Assembly: GCA_021811865.1 (NCBI GenBank)
Contig: JAKAQB010000026.1
Span: 1-42,059 of the forward strand
From: Actinomycetes bacterium
Lineage (GTDB): Bacteria > Actinomycetota > Acidimicrobiia > Acidimicrobiales > Palsa-688
Direction of reading: 5' to 3'
DNA length: 42,059 nt
In this document: in pieces, positions 27,480 through 36,359 of the stretch
Position numbering within the stretch: the stretch's first letter is position 1
Layout of the letters: each line of letters starts with the position of its first letter
Program-made: the position numbers and the translations under genes
The notes under the pieces: generated by a model
Told to the model about the DNA's origin: nothing
The model's input: the letters and a program-made list of their open reading frames with translations, nothing else
The model's database searches: none

Positions 27480-28796
27480 GTGGACATCGGCGAGCTGGAA
27501 GCACGTTGCAAGGAGTTCGACATCCGGACGGTCGAGTGCGTCTTCCCCGACGCACAGGGCCTGCCGCGGGGGAAGCGTATCCCGACGCGGCACTTCCTCG
27601 ACACTGCCTACCGCGGCTTCGAGCTGGCCAACGCCGCCCTCGTCTGGGGGAGGCAGTGCGACGTCATTCAGGAGATCGGCTACACCAACTTCGACACCGG
27701 CTATCCGGACATGGTGGCGGTGCCCGACCTCCAGTCGTTCCGCCCCGTCCCGTGGCACCCCGGTGCGGCCTCGGTGATCTGCGATTGCAGGGAGCCCGGC
27801 GGCGACGAGGTCTCGGTCAGCACCCGCCGGATCCTGAAGGACGTCGTCGCGCACGCCAATGCGCTCGGCTACGAGCCGAAGGTCGGCGCCGAGCTCGAGT
27901 TCTACCTCCTCGACGCGAACGGCCAACCGCTGTACGCCGAGATCGACTGCTACAGCCTCGTTCGAGGGGCGATGCTCGAACCCTTCATGCAGCGCCTCCG
28001 CGACGATCTGGAGGCGATGGGAGTCGTGATCGAGGCCTGCAACACCGAGTACGGGCCGGCCCAGGTCGAGATGAACATGCACTACACGAACGCCCTCGAC
28101 GCCGCCGACGACACGTTGCGCTTCAAGATGGCCGTGAAGGAGATCGCGCTCCAGATGGGCTACAGGGCGACCTTCATGGCCAAGCCGCTCCCCGAGCAGT
28201 CCGGCTCCGGTTTCCACCTGCACCAGTCGCTCACCGAGCGGACCGGTGGCGACAACGCCTTCGCACAGGCGAGCCAGGACGACCTCGAGAGCGGGCTGAT
28301 GGGCCACTACCTTGCTGGTCTGACCGAGCACATGCCGGCCATCACTGCTCTCGGGTCACCGACGGTGAACGCCTACAAGCGGATCTCGGATCACAGCTTC
28401 GCCCCCACGCGGGTGTGCTGGGGCATGGACAACCGCACCGTCGGCGTGCGAGCCATCGCTGGCCATGGACCGGCGAACCGGCTGGAGTGGCGCGGCGGAG
28501 CGGCCGACGCCAATCCCTATCTCGTGGTGGCAGCCTGTGTCGCGGCCGGGCTGGACGGGATCGAGCGGTCGCTCTCTCCCTCGGCTCGTGTGACGGGCGA
28601 TGCCTACACCCGTGCGGACCTGCCGTTGCTCCCCGCCACCTTCGAGAGCGCCCTCGCCGTCCTCGAGCACGACGCGTTCCTCGCCGGTGTGCTCGGAGAG
28701 TTCCACCAGGTCTTCCTCGCCCTCGGGCACTACGAGCTCTCGCTGTGGCAGTCTGCTGTCACCGACTGGGAGCGTGCGCGTTACATCGATGGCTGA
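27480..28796 (+). CDS. Glutamine synthetase-like gamma-glutamyl-amide ligase (GmaS/PuuA-type)
   Basis: 438 residues of the type-III-like glutamine synthetase family. Active-site landmarks are GAELEFYLLD, YGPAQVEMNMHYTNALDAAD, ATFMAKPLPEQSGSGFHLHQS, NAYKRI and RLEWRGGAADANPYL. In this subfamily the ammonium site often accepts amines, giving gamma-glutamyl-methylamide, -putrescine or related amides from glutamate, ATP and amine. GTG 27480 was chosen because GGGAG lies 4 bp before it and the protein then starts as family members do; ATG 27420 has a GGGAGG only 1 bp away. It directly follows the three glutamate-synthase-like genes, the arrangement mgsABC-gmaS. True glutamine synthetase seems unlikely in this setting. 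The amine is unknown. Confidence 0.83.
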   Translation: MDIGELEARCKEFDIRTVECVFPDAQGLPRGKRIPTRHFLDTAYRGFELANAALVWGRQCDVIQEIGYTNFDTGYPDMVAVPDLQSFRPVPWHPGAASVICDCREPGGDEVSVSTRRILKDVVAHANALGYEPKVGAELEFYLLDANGQPLYAEIDCYSLVRGAMLEPFMQRLRDDLEAMGVVIEACNTEYGPAQVEMNMHYTNALDAADDTLRFKMAVKEIALQMGYRATFMAKPLPEQSGSGFHLHQSLTERTGGDNAFAQASQDDLESGLMGHYLAGLTEHMPAITALGSPTVNAYKRISDHSFAPTRVCWGMDNRTVGVRAIAGHGPANRLEWRGGAADANPYLVVAACVAAGLDGIERSLSPSARVTGDAYTRADLPLLPATFESALAVLEHDAFLAGVLGEFHQVFLALGHYELSLWQSAVTDWERARYIDG

Positions 28797-28826
28797 CCCT
28801 CAGTGGCTCGCTTGCCGAGGGGTGCC

Positions 28827-30131
28827 GTGAGAGGCGTTCAGGCGCTCCAGGGAACCGATCGCCTCTGGCGTCGGCCCGACGTCGTCGTGGTTGGTGCAGG
28901 CATTGTCGGGCTCGCCTCGGCCTACGAGCTTGCCGAGCGCGGTCTGAGCGTCTGCGTCCTCGAGGCAGCGGAGCCCGGCGCTGGACAGTCCTCCCGCAAC
29001 TGGGGGTTCATTCGTCAGCAGGGCCGTGCCGTCGAGGAGCTTCCTGTCATGATGGAGGCGAACCGGATGTGGCAGGAGCTCCCTGGCCGACTGGGCGCCG
29101 ATCTCGAGTGGGTGCAAGGTGGGAACCTGCGCCTGACCGATCAGCCGGAGCGAGCCGAGGAGTACCTGGGTTGGATCGAGACGGCGACTGGCTACGGACT
29201 CGACAGCCGGGTGGCGACCGCCCGTGAGGTCAGCGAGATCGTGCCGGGCTTCGCGGGCAGCTACGAGCTGGCGATCTTCACGCCGAGCGACGGGCAGGTG
29301 AACCCGGTCAAGGCGGTCGCCGCCTACGTGACGGCCTTGCCCGCTTCCCAGGTGGAGATGTACTCCGGATGTCGGGCGCGGGAGATCGTCACCTCCGGCG
29401 GAGCGGTGGCAGGCCTGCAGACCGACGCCGGCTTCTTCGCAGCCTCGGCGGTGGTGCTCGCTGCGGGAGCGGGTTCCGGCGCTCTGCTGCGCAGGCTGGG
29501 CTACCACGTCCCGGTGCACCTCGTCGCCCAGACGGTGTCACTCACCGAGAAGATGCCCCGGCTGACCGACGCCTGCGTGTGGACAGGGCGGGTCGGCTTT
29601 CGCCAGACGGCCAGTGGACAGGTACTCGTCTCGGCGGGCGGCCGTGGGGAGATGGTCATCGACCCGAGCGCCCTCGGGGCCCTCGTGTCTCCTCGCCAGC
29701 TCCGCCAGGCGCTGCCGATGTACTGGAAGAACCGCGAGTATCTGAAGATCCGACCCCGCGCGGCCCTCGGTGGTCTCGCGACCGCGGTGGGGAGGGATCA
29801 CCTCGACGGACCTGTTCGTCACGCTGCGATCGCGGAAGCCCTTATGGCGATGGGTGAGTACTTCCCGGGCCGCACATGGCGAACGGTTACTGCGTGGGGT
29901 GGCACCATCGACGGGACGCCTGACGCGCTGCCGCTTCTCGACTCGGTCGGCCCGGGAGGAAACGTGGTCGTGGCGACCGGCATGAGCGGCCACGGCTTCG
30001 GCGTCGCCCCCGCGGTCGGTCGCATCGTCGCCGACCTCGTGACCACTGGGAAGAGCAGCCACAACCTGAGCCCGTTCAGGCTCGGTCGTTTCGCAGACGG
30101 CACCGCTAAGCCACCGCAGCACCTCCTGTAG
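28827..30131 (+). CDS. DAO-family FAD-dependent oxidoreductase
   Basis: About 434 residues. An N-terminal Rossmann FAD site (DVVVVGAGIVGLASAYELAE, then VLEAAEPGAGQSS) leads into a substrate domain and the C-terminal FAD segment VATGMSGHGFGVAPAVGR. This is the DadA/sarcosine oxidase/PuuB fold that oxidises C-N bonds of N-alkyl amino acids or amines, giving an aldehyde or imine. GTG 28827 has GAGGGG 4 bp upstream; GTG 28803 is in frame but lacks a site. It lies 30 bp after the ligase gene. It is the candidate for oxidising the N-alkyl-glutamate or gamma-glutamyl-amine made by the preceding enzymes. An unusual feature is SRNWGFIRQQGR where relatives often have SGRNGG; its effect on specificity is unknown. 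Confidence 0.85.
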   Translation: MRGVQALQGTDRLWRRPDVVVVGAGIVGLASAYELAERGLSVCVLEAAEPGAGQSSRNWGFIRQQGRAVEELPVMMEANRMWQELPGRLGADLEWVQGGNLRLTDQPERAEEYLGWIETATGYGLDSRVATAREVSEIVPGFAGSYELAIFTPSDGQVNPVKAVAAYVTALPASQVEMYSGCRAREIVTSGGAVAGLQTDAGFFAASAVVLAAGAGSGALLRRLGYHVPVHLVAQTVSLTEKMPRLTDACVWTGRVGFRQTASGQVLVSAGGRGEMVIDPSALGALVSPRQLRQALPMYWKNREYLKIRPRAALGGLATAVGRDHLDGPVRHAAIAEALMAMGEYFPGRTWRTVTAWGGTIDGTPDALPLLDSVGPGGNVVVATGMSGHGFGVAPAVGRIVADLVTTGKSSHNLSPFRLGRFADGTAKPPQHLL

Positions 30132-30224
30132 CCGGATATCCGATGGCAGGAGGACATCGTAAAGGTGCGGGCTGTTCCCTGGTGACGGCCGTAACGGGAG
30201 GAGCGACCGACGTGACGGCACGGC

Positions 30225-30254
30225 GGCGGCTCCCGGGCGGTCCCGGGAGCCGCC
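30225..30254. terminator. Strong bidirectional hairpin between convergent genes
   Basis: A perfect 13-bp stem (GGCGGCTCCCGGG at 30225-30237, its complement at 30242-30254) with a 4-base loop lies between the convergent FAD oxidoreductase and aldehyde dehydrogenase stops. There is no T-tract, as is common in high-GC genomes. It probably ends both transcripts. Confidence 0.7.
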
Positions 30255-30268
30255 CGCCCGAGGGCTCA

Positions 30269-31711
30269 CTAGGTGAGGCTCGTCCAGACGCTCTTTGTGT
30301 CGGTGTAGGCGAGGATCGCGTCCCAGCCCATCTCGCGTCCGACGCCGGACGCCTTCATGCCGCCCCACGGCGCGGCCGCGTCCAGGAATGGAGGGAGGTT
30401 GATCCAGACGGTGCCCGCCTTGATCTCGTGCGCCAGTCGATTCGCCATCCCGATGTCGCGGGACCAGATGACTGCGGCCAACCCGTAGTCGGTATCGTTG
30501 GCGTGGCTCGCCAGCGTGTCGGCGTCCTCGTAGGGGATGACGCTCAGCACGGGGCCGAAGATCTCCTCTCGGGCGATGGTCATCGAGTCGTCGACGCCCG
30601 CGAAGACGGTCGGCTGGAAGAAGTAGCCCCCGCTGAGCGAGCCACCGACACGCTCCCCGCCGGTCACGAGTCGCGCTCCCTCGCTGCTGCCCGCCTGCAC
30701 GTAGCGGTCGACGCGCTCGAGCTGCTCCGCCGAGACGAGCGGGCCGAGCTGCGTCGTGGGGTCGAGGCCGTGGCCGAGCTGCATCGTGGATGCTACGGCT
30801 CCGATCTTCTCGGCGAATTCGTCAGCTCGCTCGTGATCGACGTAGAACCGGGTGTAGGCGGCGCACACCTGTCCGCAGTTCAGCAGCCCGCCCATCAGAT
30901 TTCCCTCGAGGATGGCGTCGATGTCGACATCGGGCGTGACGATGCTCGGCGCCTTACCGCCGAGCTCGAGGGACACCCGTGCGAGGCGGCGCCCGGCCTC
31001 GGCCGCGATCTCCCGGCCCACCTCAGTCGAACCGGTGAAGGAGATCTTCGCCACGTCAGGGTGGCGGACGATCGCCTGTCCGACACTGGGGCCGCCCGTG
31101 ACGACGTTGACGACACCGGGGGGCACCCCGGCCTCGAGGCAGATCTCGGCGAGGCGGATCGTCGACAGGGGCGTCTGCTCGGCCGGCTTGATCACGACGG
31201 TATTGCCGGTGACAAGCGCTGGGGCGAGCTTCCACGCCGCGATCATGAGCGGGAAGTTCCAGGGGGTGATGAGCCCACAGACTCCGAGTGGCTCCCGGCG
31301 GTTGCGGTAGTCGACGCCGGGGATCGAGAGCGGGACGGTCACGCCATGGAGCTTCGTCGCCCAGCCGGCGTAGTAGCGGAAGTGCTCGACGGCATTTGGT
31401 ACGGAGATGCCGCTGCTGACGCCGAGCGGCTGACCCTGGTTGCGTGTCTCCAGCTCGGCGAGCTCCTCGGCGTGCTCCTCGAGGAGGTCGGCGATCCTCC
31501 ACAGAAGGCGCGCCCGGGCTGCAGGCTGCATCTGGGCCCACTCGGGTGAGGAGAAGGCGCGTTTGGCAGCAGCGACGGCCGCAGCAACATCGTCCATTGT
31601 GGCTTCTGGGACGGTCTCGATTGCCTCGCCAGTCGCGGGGTCGAAGGTCTCGAATGTGCGACCGTCACCGGCAGCCGTCCAGTCCCCATCGATGAGCATC
31701 CGTGCTGTCAT
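30269..31711 (-). CDS. NAD(P)-dependent aldehyde dehydrogenase
   Basis: 480 residues of the betaine/retinal-type ALDH superfamily. Landmarks are CGLITPWNFPLMIAAWKLAPAL-type N-binding segment, KPAEQTPLS, FTGSTEVGR, the general-base Glu in LELGGKAP, the catalytic Cys283 in GQVCAAY and EEIFGPVLSV. It oxidises an aldehyde to the acid with NAD(P). ATG 31711 follows AAGGAGGG at 4 bp; an upstream in-frame start would add 34 unrelated residues. It is opposed to the amine genes across the hairpin. Inference: it removes the aldehyde released by the FAD oxidoreductase, as PuuC does in the Puu pathway. It does not look like BoxD. Confidence 0.92.
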   Translation of the reverse strand: MTARMLIDGDWTAAGDGRTFETFDPATGEAIETVPEATMDDVAAAVAAAKRAFSSPEWAQMQPAARARLLWRIADLLEEHAEELAELETRNQGQPLGVSSGISVPNAVEHFRYYAGWATKLHGVTVPLSIPGVDYRNRREPLGVCGLITPWNFPLMIAAWKLAPALVTGNTVVIKPAEQTPLSTIRLAEICLEAGVPPGVVNVVTGGPSVGQAIVRHPDVAKISFTGSTEVGREIAAEAGRRLARVSLELGGKAPSIVTPDVDIDAILEGNLMGGLLNCGQVCAAYTRFYVDHERADEFAEKIGAVASTMQLGHGLDPTTQLGPLVSAEQLERVDRYVQAGSSEGARLVTGGERVGGSLSGGYFFQPTVFAGVDDSMTIAREEIFGPVLSVIPYEDADTLASHANDTDYGLAAVIWSRDIGMANRLAHEIKAGTVWINLPPFLDAAAPWGGMKASGVGREMGWDAILAYTDTKSVWTSLT

Positions 31712-32604
31712 GATTCCCTCCTTGAGAAGTTCAACGATATGCAACATGGAGGGGATGACGGGCGGCGGAGATGTCGCCGTTTCCCCTTGATTGACCGTCT
31801 GGACTGAGCCCATCTGAGTTCACCGTCTGCCGGGCATCGCCGCGGAACGGACCGGTACACGCACTCAACACTGAGTCAGAGACTATACGTAAATGCCCAT
31901 AAGAGCAAGAGACATCTCGGCCAAGTTCTTGCAATCCTGTGCGACTTCTTTGCCCCGTTGCAACGTTCAATCGTTCTCTGGCAACCACCCGGGTCAGCGG
32001 TCGACATCTGGCTCCTATGGCTGCCCACTCTTGCGGAGCGACGGACAAGGGGAGTGGAGCTGATCGGTGCTGCGAAGCGGGAGTGGCGGGGGCAAGGAGC
32101 CCGGCGATCAGCGCCGATCAACAGGTCGCCTGTCGGGCCAGCTGACCGGTCGGCGCGTGTACGCACCGGGGCATCCCTGCCGACGGGGGAGTTGCTGGTC
32201 TCGAGGTGAGATTGGGACCGGGAAGCCGCCCCCGCTTGCGCCCGGGCGGCGCGAGGAGGCCTGCGAGGTCGGTACCGAGCGCCCAACTCGTGGCGGTGCA
32301 GGCGACGAGGTCGAGGAGGGGTTCCGGGTCGCCGGCGGCGGCACGGATGGAGAGCCGAATCCGGCTCGCTCCGTTTCCCCGGAGACGCCGCCGTCCGCTG
32401 CCTCCTCAGAGGGTCCAGGCGATCCTTGCCTCGATCATCGTGCGCACCGGGCAGTGGCCGAGAGGGGTGACCACGATCACGTCGAGGTGCCGTGGACCCT
32501 GTCCCCGAGCACCGGGGCGATCCCTCTCACCCGGCGGACCCGTGAGTGGATGAGGGTGAGCGTGTCCTGGAGGGAAGGCCTGCCCACGACGGGGACGGGA
32601 TCGG
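31712..32604. other. Gene-poor gap of about 890 bp
   Basis: No convincing gene. The half next to the aldehyde dehydrogenase is AT-richer and holds a possible minus-strand -10 TATAGT (31887-31882) with a weak TTGCTC 15 bp upstream, giving a 160-nt leader for the dehydrogenase. The other half (32200-32600) has coding-like codon use on the minus strand in broken frames, including a GAF-like fragment (DPEPLLDLV, about 32320), suggesting a decayed gene. This is where a livK-type gene could be expected after livM, but none is seen. Confidence 0.45.
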
Positions 32605-33768
32605 TCAACCGTCGGTACTCGTGAGCGGACGTGAGAGGGCTTCTCGCGCTGGCGAAGTGCCTTGCCCGGGATCCGCCGCTGCCGCGTCGTGGTCGGGACT
32701 GCCGGCGTCCTCGAGCACCACGCGTCCCGGGGCGGGTGCCGGCGCGACCTTGTGGCCCGCGACCGGCCGCCATCTCGTCGGCAACAGGCGCTTGGTGATG
32801 CGGGATGCCAGTCCGACGACGCCGTCCGGCACGAATCTGAGGAGGGCGATCAGCAAGAGGGCGTAGACGCCTTCGGAGAGCACGTTCGGGAGCTGTGGCG
32901 GGAGCGTGGGTGCCGTGCCGATCGCGGTAAGCACCTGGGAGATGATCGTGATCGCCGCCGCACCGACGTAGGCGCCGGAGATAGTCCCGAGACCGCCGAC
33001 GACCACCATGATGAGGAACTCGATCGAGAGCATCACCGGGAAGGCGTCCGGCGAGATGTAGCCGAGGAAGAAGGCGTAGATCGCTCCGCCGAGTCCGGCA
33101 AAGGCGGCGGACAGCGCGAAGTCGCGCAGCTTGTAGCTCACGACGTTGACGCCCGTCGCAGACGCCGCCGCTGGCGAGGTGGCCATTGCCCGCAGCCCTC
33201 GCCCCGGGCGCGATCTGGTGATGTTCCGGCTCACGACGAGGACCGCGGCGGCAACCACCCAGACGAGGTAGGCGTACGAGCGGTAGCTCGAGATGGCGAT
33301 AGGGCCGATCGTCAATGAGGGAATGCTGGTCAATCCCACGGCACCGCCGGTGAAGCTCGGGGTCTGGTTCAGCACCGAGAGGAAGATGAGCTGGAGGGCG
33401 AGCGTCCCGAAAGCCAGCGCGTGCCCTTCGAGGCGGAGCAGCACGGCGCCGACGATGCCGGCGATGGCGGCAGTCATCGCGACGGCCGCGACGAGGGCGA
33501 GCAGAGGCGGCCAACCGTGCAGCGCCATGATGGCCGCCGCGTACGCGCCGAAGCCATAGAAAGCGCCCTGGCCGAGCGAGACCTGCCCGGCGAAGCCGAT
33601 GAGCAACGACAGCCCTGCCACCACCATGGTCGAGAGGCCGATCGTCACGTAGGTGATGAGGTCGGGGGCGTTGAGCATCATGGGGAGGATGAGGGTCACC
33701 GCCCCGATCACGACCGTGGCGACACTCGCCGGAAGGTTCGCACCCGTGAGGCTGCGCAGGAATCTCAT
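32605..33768 (-). CDS. livM: Branched-chain-type ABC transporter permease LivM
   Basis: 387 residues, a hydrophobic permease with about ten membrane helices. The LivM signature GFAGQVSLGQGAFYGFGAYA is present, then GGAVGLTSIP and the cytoplasmic EAA-like loop SRPGRGLRAMATSPAAASATG, followed by GGLGTISGAYVGAA. About 60 charged and Pro/Ala-rich residues trail the last helix and are likely cytosolic. ATG 33768 overlaps the livH stop by 4 bp. It forms the channel with LivH. The usual cargo is branched-chain amino acids, but aromatic acids, amides and short-chain carboxylates are also carried by this family; the context makes an aromatic acid possible. Confidence 0.9.
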   Translation of the reverse strand: MRFLRSLTGANLPASVATVVIGAVTLILPMMLNAPDLITYVTIGLSTMVVAGLSLLIGFAGQVSLGQGAFYGFGAYAAAIMALHGWPPLLALVAAVAMTAAIAGIVGAVLLRLEGHALAFGTLALQLIFLSVLNQTPSFTGGAVGLTSIPSLTIGPIAISSYRSYAYLVWVVAAAVLVVSRNITRSRPGRGLRAMATSPAAASATGVNVVSYKLRDFALSAAFAGLGGAIYAFFLGYISPDAFPVMLSIEFLIMVVVGGLGTISGAYVGAAAITIISQVLTAIGTAPTLPPQLPNVLSEGVYALLLIALLRFVPDGVVGLASRITKRLLPTRWRPVAGHKVAPAPAPGRVVLEDAGSPDHDAAAADPGQGTSPAREALSRPLTSTDG

Positions 33769-34622
33769 ACGAGCTTCTCGACTTGCTGGCGCCGGTGTGA
33801 CTGCCAGAGGAGCAGCACGATCATGAGGGCCAGGGCGACCGCCGTCTGGTTGGCGTCCGACCAGTACCCGGCGACGAGCTCCTCGGACACGCCGAAGGCG
33901 AGTCCTCCCGCCAGCGCGAGGCCCGGGTTCGTCAACCAGCCGACGATGGCGGCGGCGAAACCGAGGATGGCGAGGTTCACGTCGCTGTCGTAGGTGATCG
34001 GGAACAGCGGCGTGATGAGGACTCCGCCCACGCCGCCGAGGGCGCCGCCGATGGCGAACGAGAGGAGGCCCATCGCCTTGACGTTGATGCCCGAGAGACG
34101 AGCGGCATAGGGATTCGAGGCGCAGGCGGTCATCCCCTTGCCGACGTAGGTGCGCTCCAGCACGAGCCAGAGGACGAGGAGGACCACGATGCTGGCGCCG
34201 ATGAGCAGGAGGTACTGAGGCTGGACGAAGATGCCGGCGATATGAAGGTCGTGACCGCTCAGGCCGGAGAAGGTGAGCGGCACCGTCCCCCACACGAGCA
34301 TGGCGACGGCCTCGCTCAAGATGGCGAGACCGATCGTCGTGATGAGCGACGCCGTCGGCGTCATCTTGCCGAGGATGGTCACCGCGCCGAAGACGAGCCC
34401 GATCGCAGCGCTCGCCAGCACGGCGAGCACCTCTGAGACGCCCTGTGGCACGCCAGCGCCGAGGAGCGAGTAGGTGATGAAGCCACCGAACACGACGAAG
34501 GCGCCCTGGGCGAAATTGACCACCTTCGTCACCCGGTAGATGACCACGAAGCCGGTGGCGAGCAGGGCGAGGAGAAAGCCCTGGGAGATCCCGGTGATGA
34601 GGTACTGCACCAAGGCGCTCAT
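33765..34622 (-). CDS. livH: Branched-chain-type ABC transporter permease LivH
   Basis: 285 residues with about eight helices: the N-terminal YLITGISQGFLLALLATGF and NFAQGAFVVFGG, then an EAA-type loop TYVGKGMTACASNPYAARLSG and GALGGVGGVL. Typical LivH length. ATG 34622 overlaps the livF stop and its own stop overlaps livM, so livF-livH-livM are translationally coupled in the minus-strand operon livG-livF-livH-livM. Confidence 0.9.
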   Translation of the reverse strand: MSALVQYLITGISQGFLLALLATGFVVIYRVTKVVNFAQGAFVVFGGFITYSLLGAGVPQGVSEVLAVLASAAIGLVFGAVTILGKMTPTASLITTIGLAILSEAVAMLVWGTVPLTFSGLSGHDLHIAGIFVQPQYLLLIGASIVVLLVLWLVLERTYVGKGMTACASNPYAARLSGINVKAMGLLSFAIGGALGGVGGVLITPLFPITYDSDVNLAILGFAAAIVGWLTNPGLALAGGLAFGVSEELVAGYWSDANQTAVALALMIVLLLWQSHRRQQVEKLV

Positions 34623-35344
34623 GTCGCGACGTGTCCCCCCAGATAGGCTCGCTGGACGGCTGGCTGCTCCTTCAGGTGGCTGGAGGGACCCTCAGCCGCG
34701 ATCCGGCCGGTCTCGAGCACGTAGGCGCGAGAGCAGAGCTCGAGCGCCAGACGGGCATTCTGCTCGACGAGGAGCACAGACAGTCCGGCGTCGGCGTTCA
34801 GTCTCACGAGATAGCGTCCGATCTCCTGCACGACGTTCGGAGCGAGACCCTGAGACAGCTCGTCGATCGCGAGCAGATCAGGCTTCGCCATGAGCGCCCG
34901 CCCGATGGCGACCATCTGCTGCTCCCCGCCGGAGAGGTAGCCTGCCCTGCGCCGAGCGAGGTCCCGGAGCTTCGGGAACAGCTCGTAGACGTCGGCGGGA
35001 TCGCGAGAGGCGGCCTTCCATGCGCCGAGGCGGAGGTTGTCGTCCACGCACAGATCGGGGAACAGCTCGCGGCCCTCGGGTACATGGGCAAGCCGCCCAC
35101 GGCAGGAGATCGCCCCCGAACTGGCCGTGATGATGCCCGAGAGCGTGTTGAGCAGCGTCGTCTTTCCAGCTCCGTTCGCCCCGATGAGGGCGACCATCTC
35201 GCCGCGCCCGACTTCAAGGCTGACGTCGTCGAGGGCGACAGCCGCGCCATAGCGGACGACGAGTCGGTCGACGGAGAGCAGGGGCGTGTGCTCCCCGGTC
35301 CCGTCGCCGGCCGGCGGCCCGCTAGCTGCCGGTGACAGCACCAT
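34619..35344 (-). CDS. livF: ABC transporter ATPase LivF
   Basis: About 241 residues. It has Walker A GANGAGKTT, the LivF-typical HVPEGRELFPDLCVDDNL, signature LSGGEQQMVAIGRAL, a Walker B with LLAIDELSQGL and a switch His-equivalent region LVEQNARLA. It energises the LivHM importer together with LivG. ATG 35344 overlaps the livG end by 23 bp; ATG 35386 or GTG 35392 would lengthen the N-terminus by 14-16 residues and the overlap accordingly, and a GAGG precedes 35386. The choice is uncertain. Confidence 0.88.
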   Translation of the reverse strand: MVLSPAASGPPAGDGTGEHTPLLSVDRLVVRYGAAVALDDVSLEVGRGEMVALIGANGAGKTTLLNTLSGIITASSGAISCRGRLAHVPEGRELFPDLCVDDNLRLGAWKAASRDPADVYELFPKLRDLARRRAGYLSGGEQQMVAIGRALMAKPDLLAIDELSQGLAPNVVQEIGRYLVRLNADAGLSVLLVEQNARLALELCSRAYVLETGRIAAEGPSSHLKEQPAVQRAYLGGHVAT

Positions 35345-36101
35345 CGCCTGCGACCGACCCGAGATAGGCGTCAATGACGGCTTCATTGCCACGCACCTCG
35401 GCCGGCGTCCCTTCGGCGATGACGTGTCCGAGGTCGAGGACTGTGACCCGGTCGGCCACGGCGCTCACGAAACTGATGTCGTGCTCGACGAGCAGCATCG
35501 TCAGCTTCTCCTCACGGAGCCGGCTCAGCAGCTCGCTCAGCTCGCGGCGCTCCTCGCCCCGGAGGCCGGCGGCAGGCTCGTCGAGGAGGAGGAGCTTCGG
35601 GTTGCTGCACAAAGCCCGGGCGATCTGGACGGAGCGCTGCTGTCCGAGCGGCAGCGACTCGGCTGGCGAGTCTGCCCAGTGTTCGAGACCGGCCCGCGCG
35701 ATGACGGCGCGGGCGCGCTCGCGGATCTTCGGCTCCTCCCGGAAGTGGCGTGGCAGGCGGAGCGCCGCCTCGATGAACTCATGCTGGGTCCAGGAGTGGG
35801 CGCCGACCATCACGTTCTCGAGTGCTGTCATGCCCCGGAAGAGGCGTACCGTCTGGAACGTGATCGCGATGCCGAGGCGGGCGCGGACGGCAGGGCGTAG
35901 TTGCTCGATCTGCCGGCTTTCGAACGAGATGGTGCCCTGCTCGGGGCGGAGATGGCCGGTGACGAGGCTGAACAGGGTCGACTTCCCTGCCCCGTTCGGC
36001 CCGATCAAGGCCCGCAGCTCTCCTTGGGGCACCGACAGTGACACGCCGTCGACGGCACGCACGCCGCCAAAGCTCTTCACCAGTCGTTCGAGCTCGAGCA
36101 C
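35322..36101 (-). CDS. livG: ABC transporter ATPase LivG
   Basis: About 259 residues. Walker A GPNGAGKSTLF, the LivG-type IAITFQTVRLFRGMTALENVMVG, a signature region SLPLGQQRSVQIARAL (LPLGQQ in place of LSGGQ, which is common in LivG) and Walker B LLLLDEPAAGL followed by LVEHD. GTG 36101 was chosen: GAGAGAGG lies 8 bp upstream (36110-36117) and the protein starts just before the conserved LELERLVKSFGG; longer in-frame starts add an Arg-rich stretch unlike the family. First gene of the importer operon. Confidence 0.88.
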   Translation of the reverse strand: MLELERLVKSFGGVRAVDGVSLSVPQGELRALIGPNGAGKSTLFSLVTGHLRPEQGTISFESRQIEQLRPAVRARLGIAITFQTVRLFRGMTALENVMVGAHSWTQHEFIEAALRLPRHFREEPKIRERARAVIARAGLEHWADSPAESLPLGQQRSVQIARALCSNPKLLLLDEPAAGLRGEERRELSELLSRLREEKLTMLLVEHDISFVSAVADRVTVLDLGHVIAEGTPAEVRGNEAVIDAYLGSVAGDGAVTGS

Positions 36102-36359
36102 GGACACACCTCTCTCGGGCCCTCGCTGTCTGCAGGTTTCGCCGATCACCGCGTCCCGGAGTCGTCCCGGCCGGTGAGCCTCTCGGCCACCTGCCGGCTC
36201 TGTCTTGTGACCGCTTTCATAACGGTCTTCTCTTACGTGTAGCATAATGCTCCAAGTCAGGTAGCGCCAGAGTCAATTGAGGCGGCCGGCAGACCCATCC
36301 ACCGGCGCTCGGTCGCGAGGGTGAGGATGGGAGCTGATCGTCGCTAGGGTCGCTGGCCG
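36102..36359. promoter_or_regulatory. Divergent intergenic region livG / alpha-beta hydrolase
   Basis: 258 bp between diverging genes. An AT-rich core at 36216-36250 includes AGCATAATGCT (36241-36251), a perfect 5+1+5 palindrome, a plausible operator or promoter element for livG. On the plus strand TAGGGT at 36345-36350 lies 9 bp before ATG 36360, with no Shine-Dalgarno between, suggesting a leaderless transcript. Confidence 0.4.
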
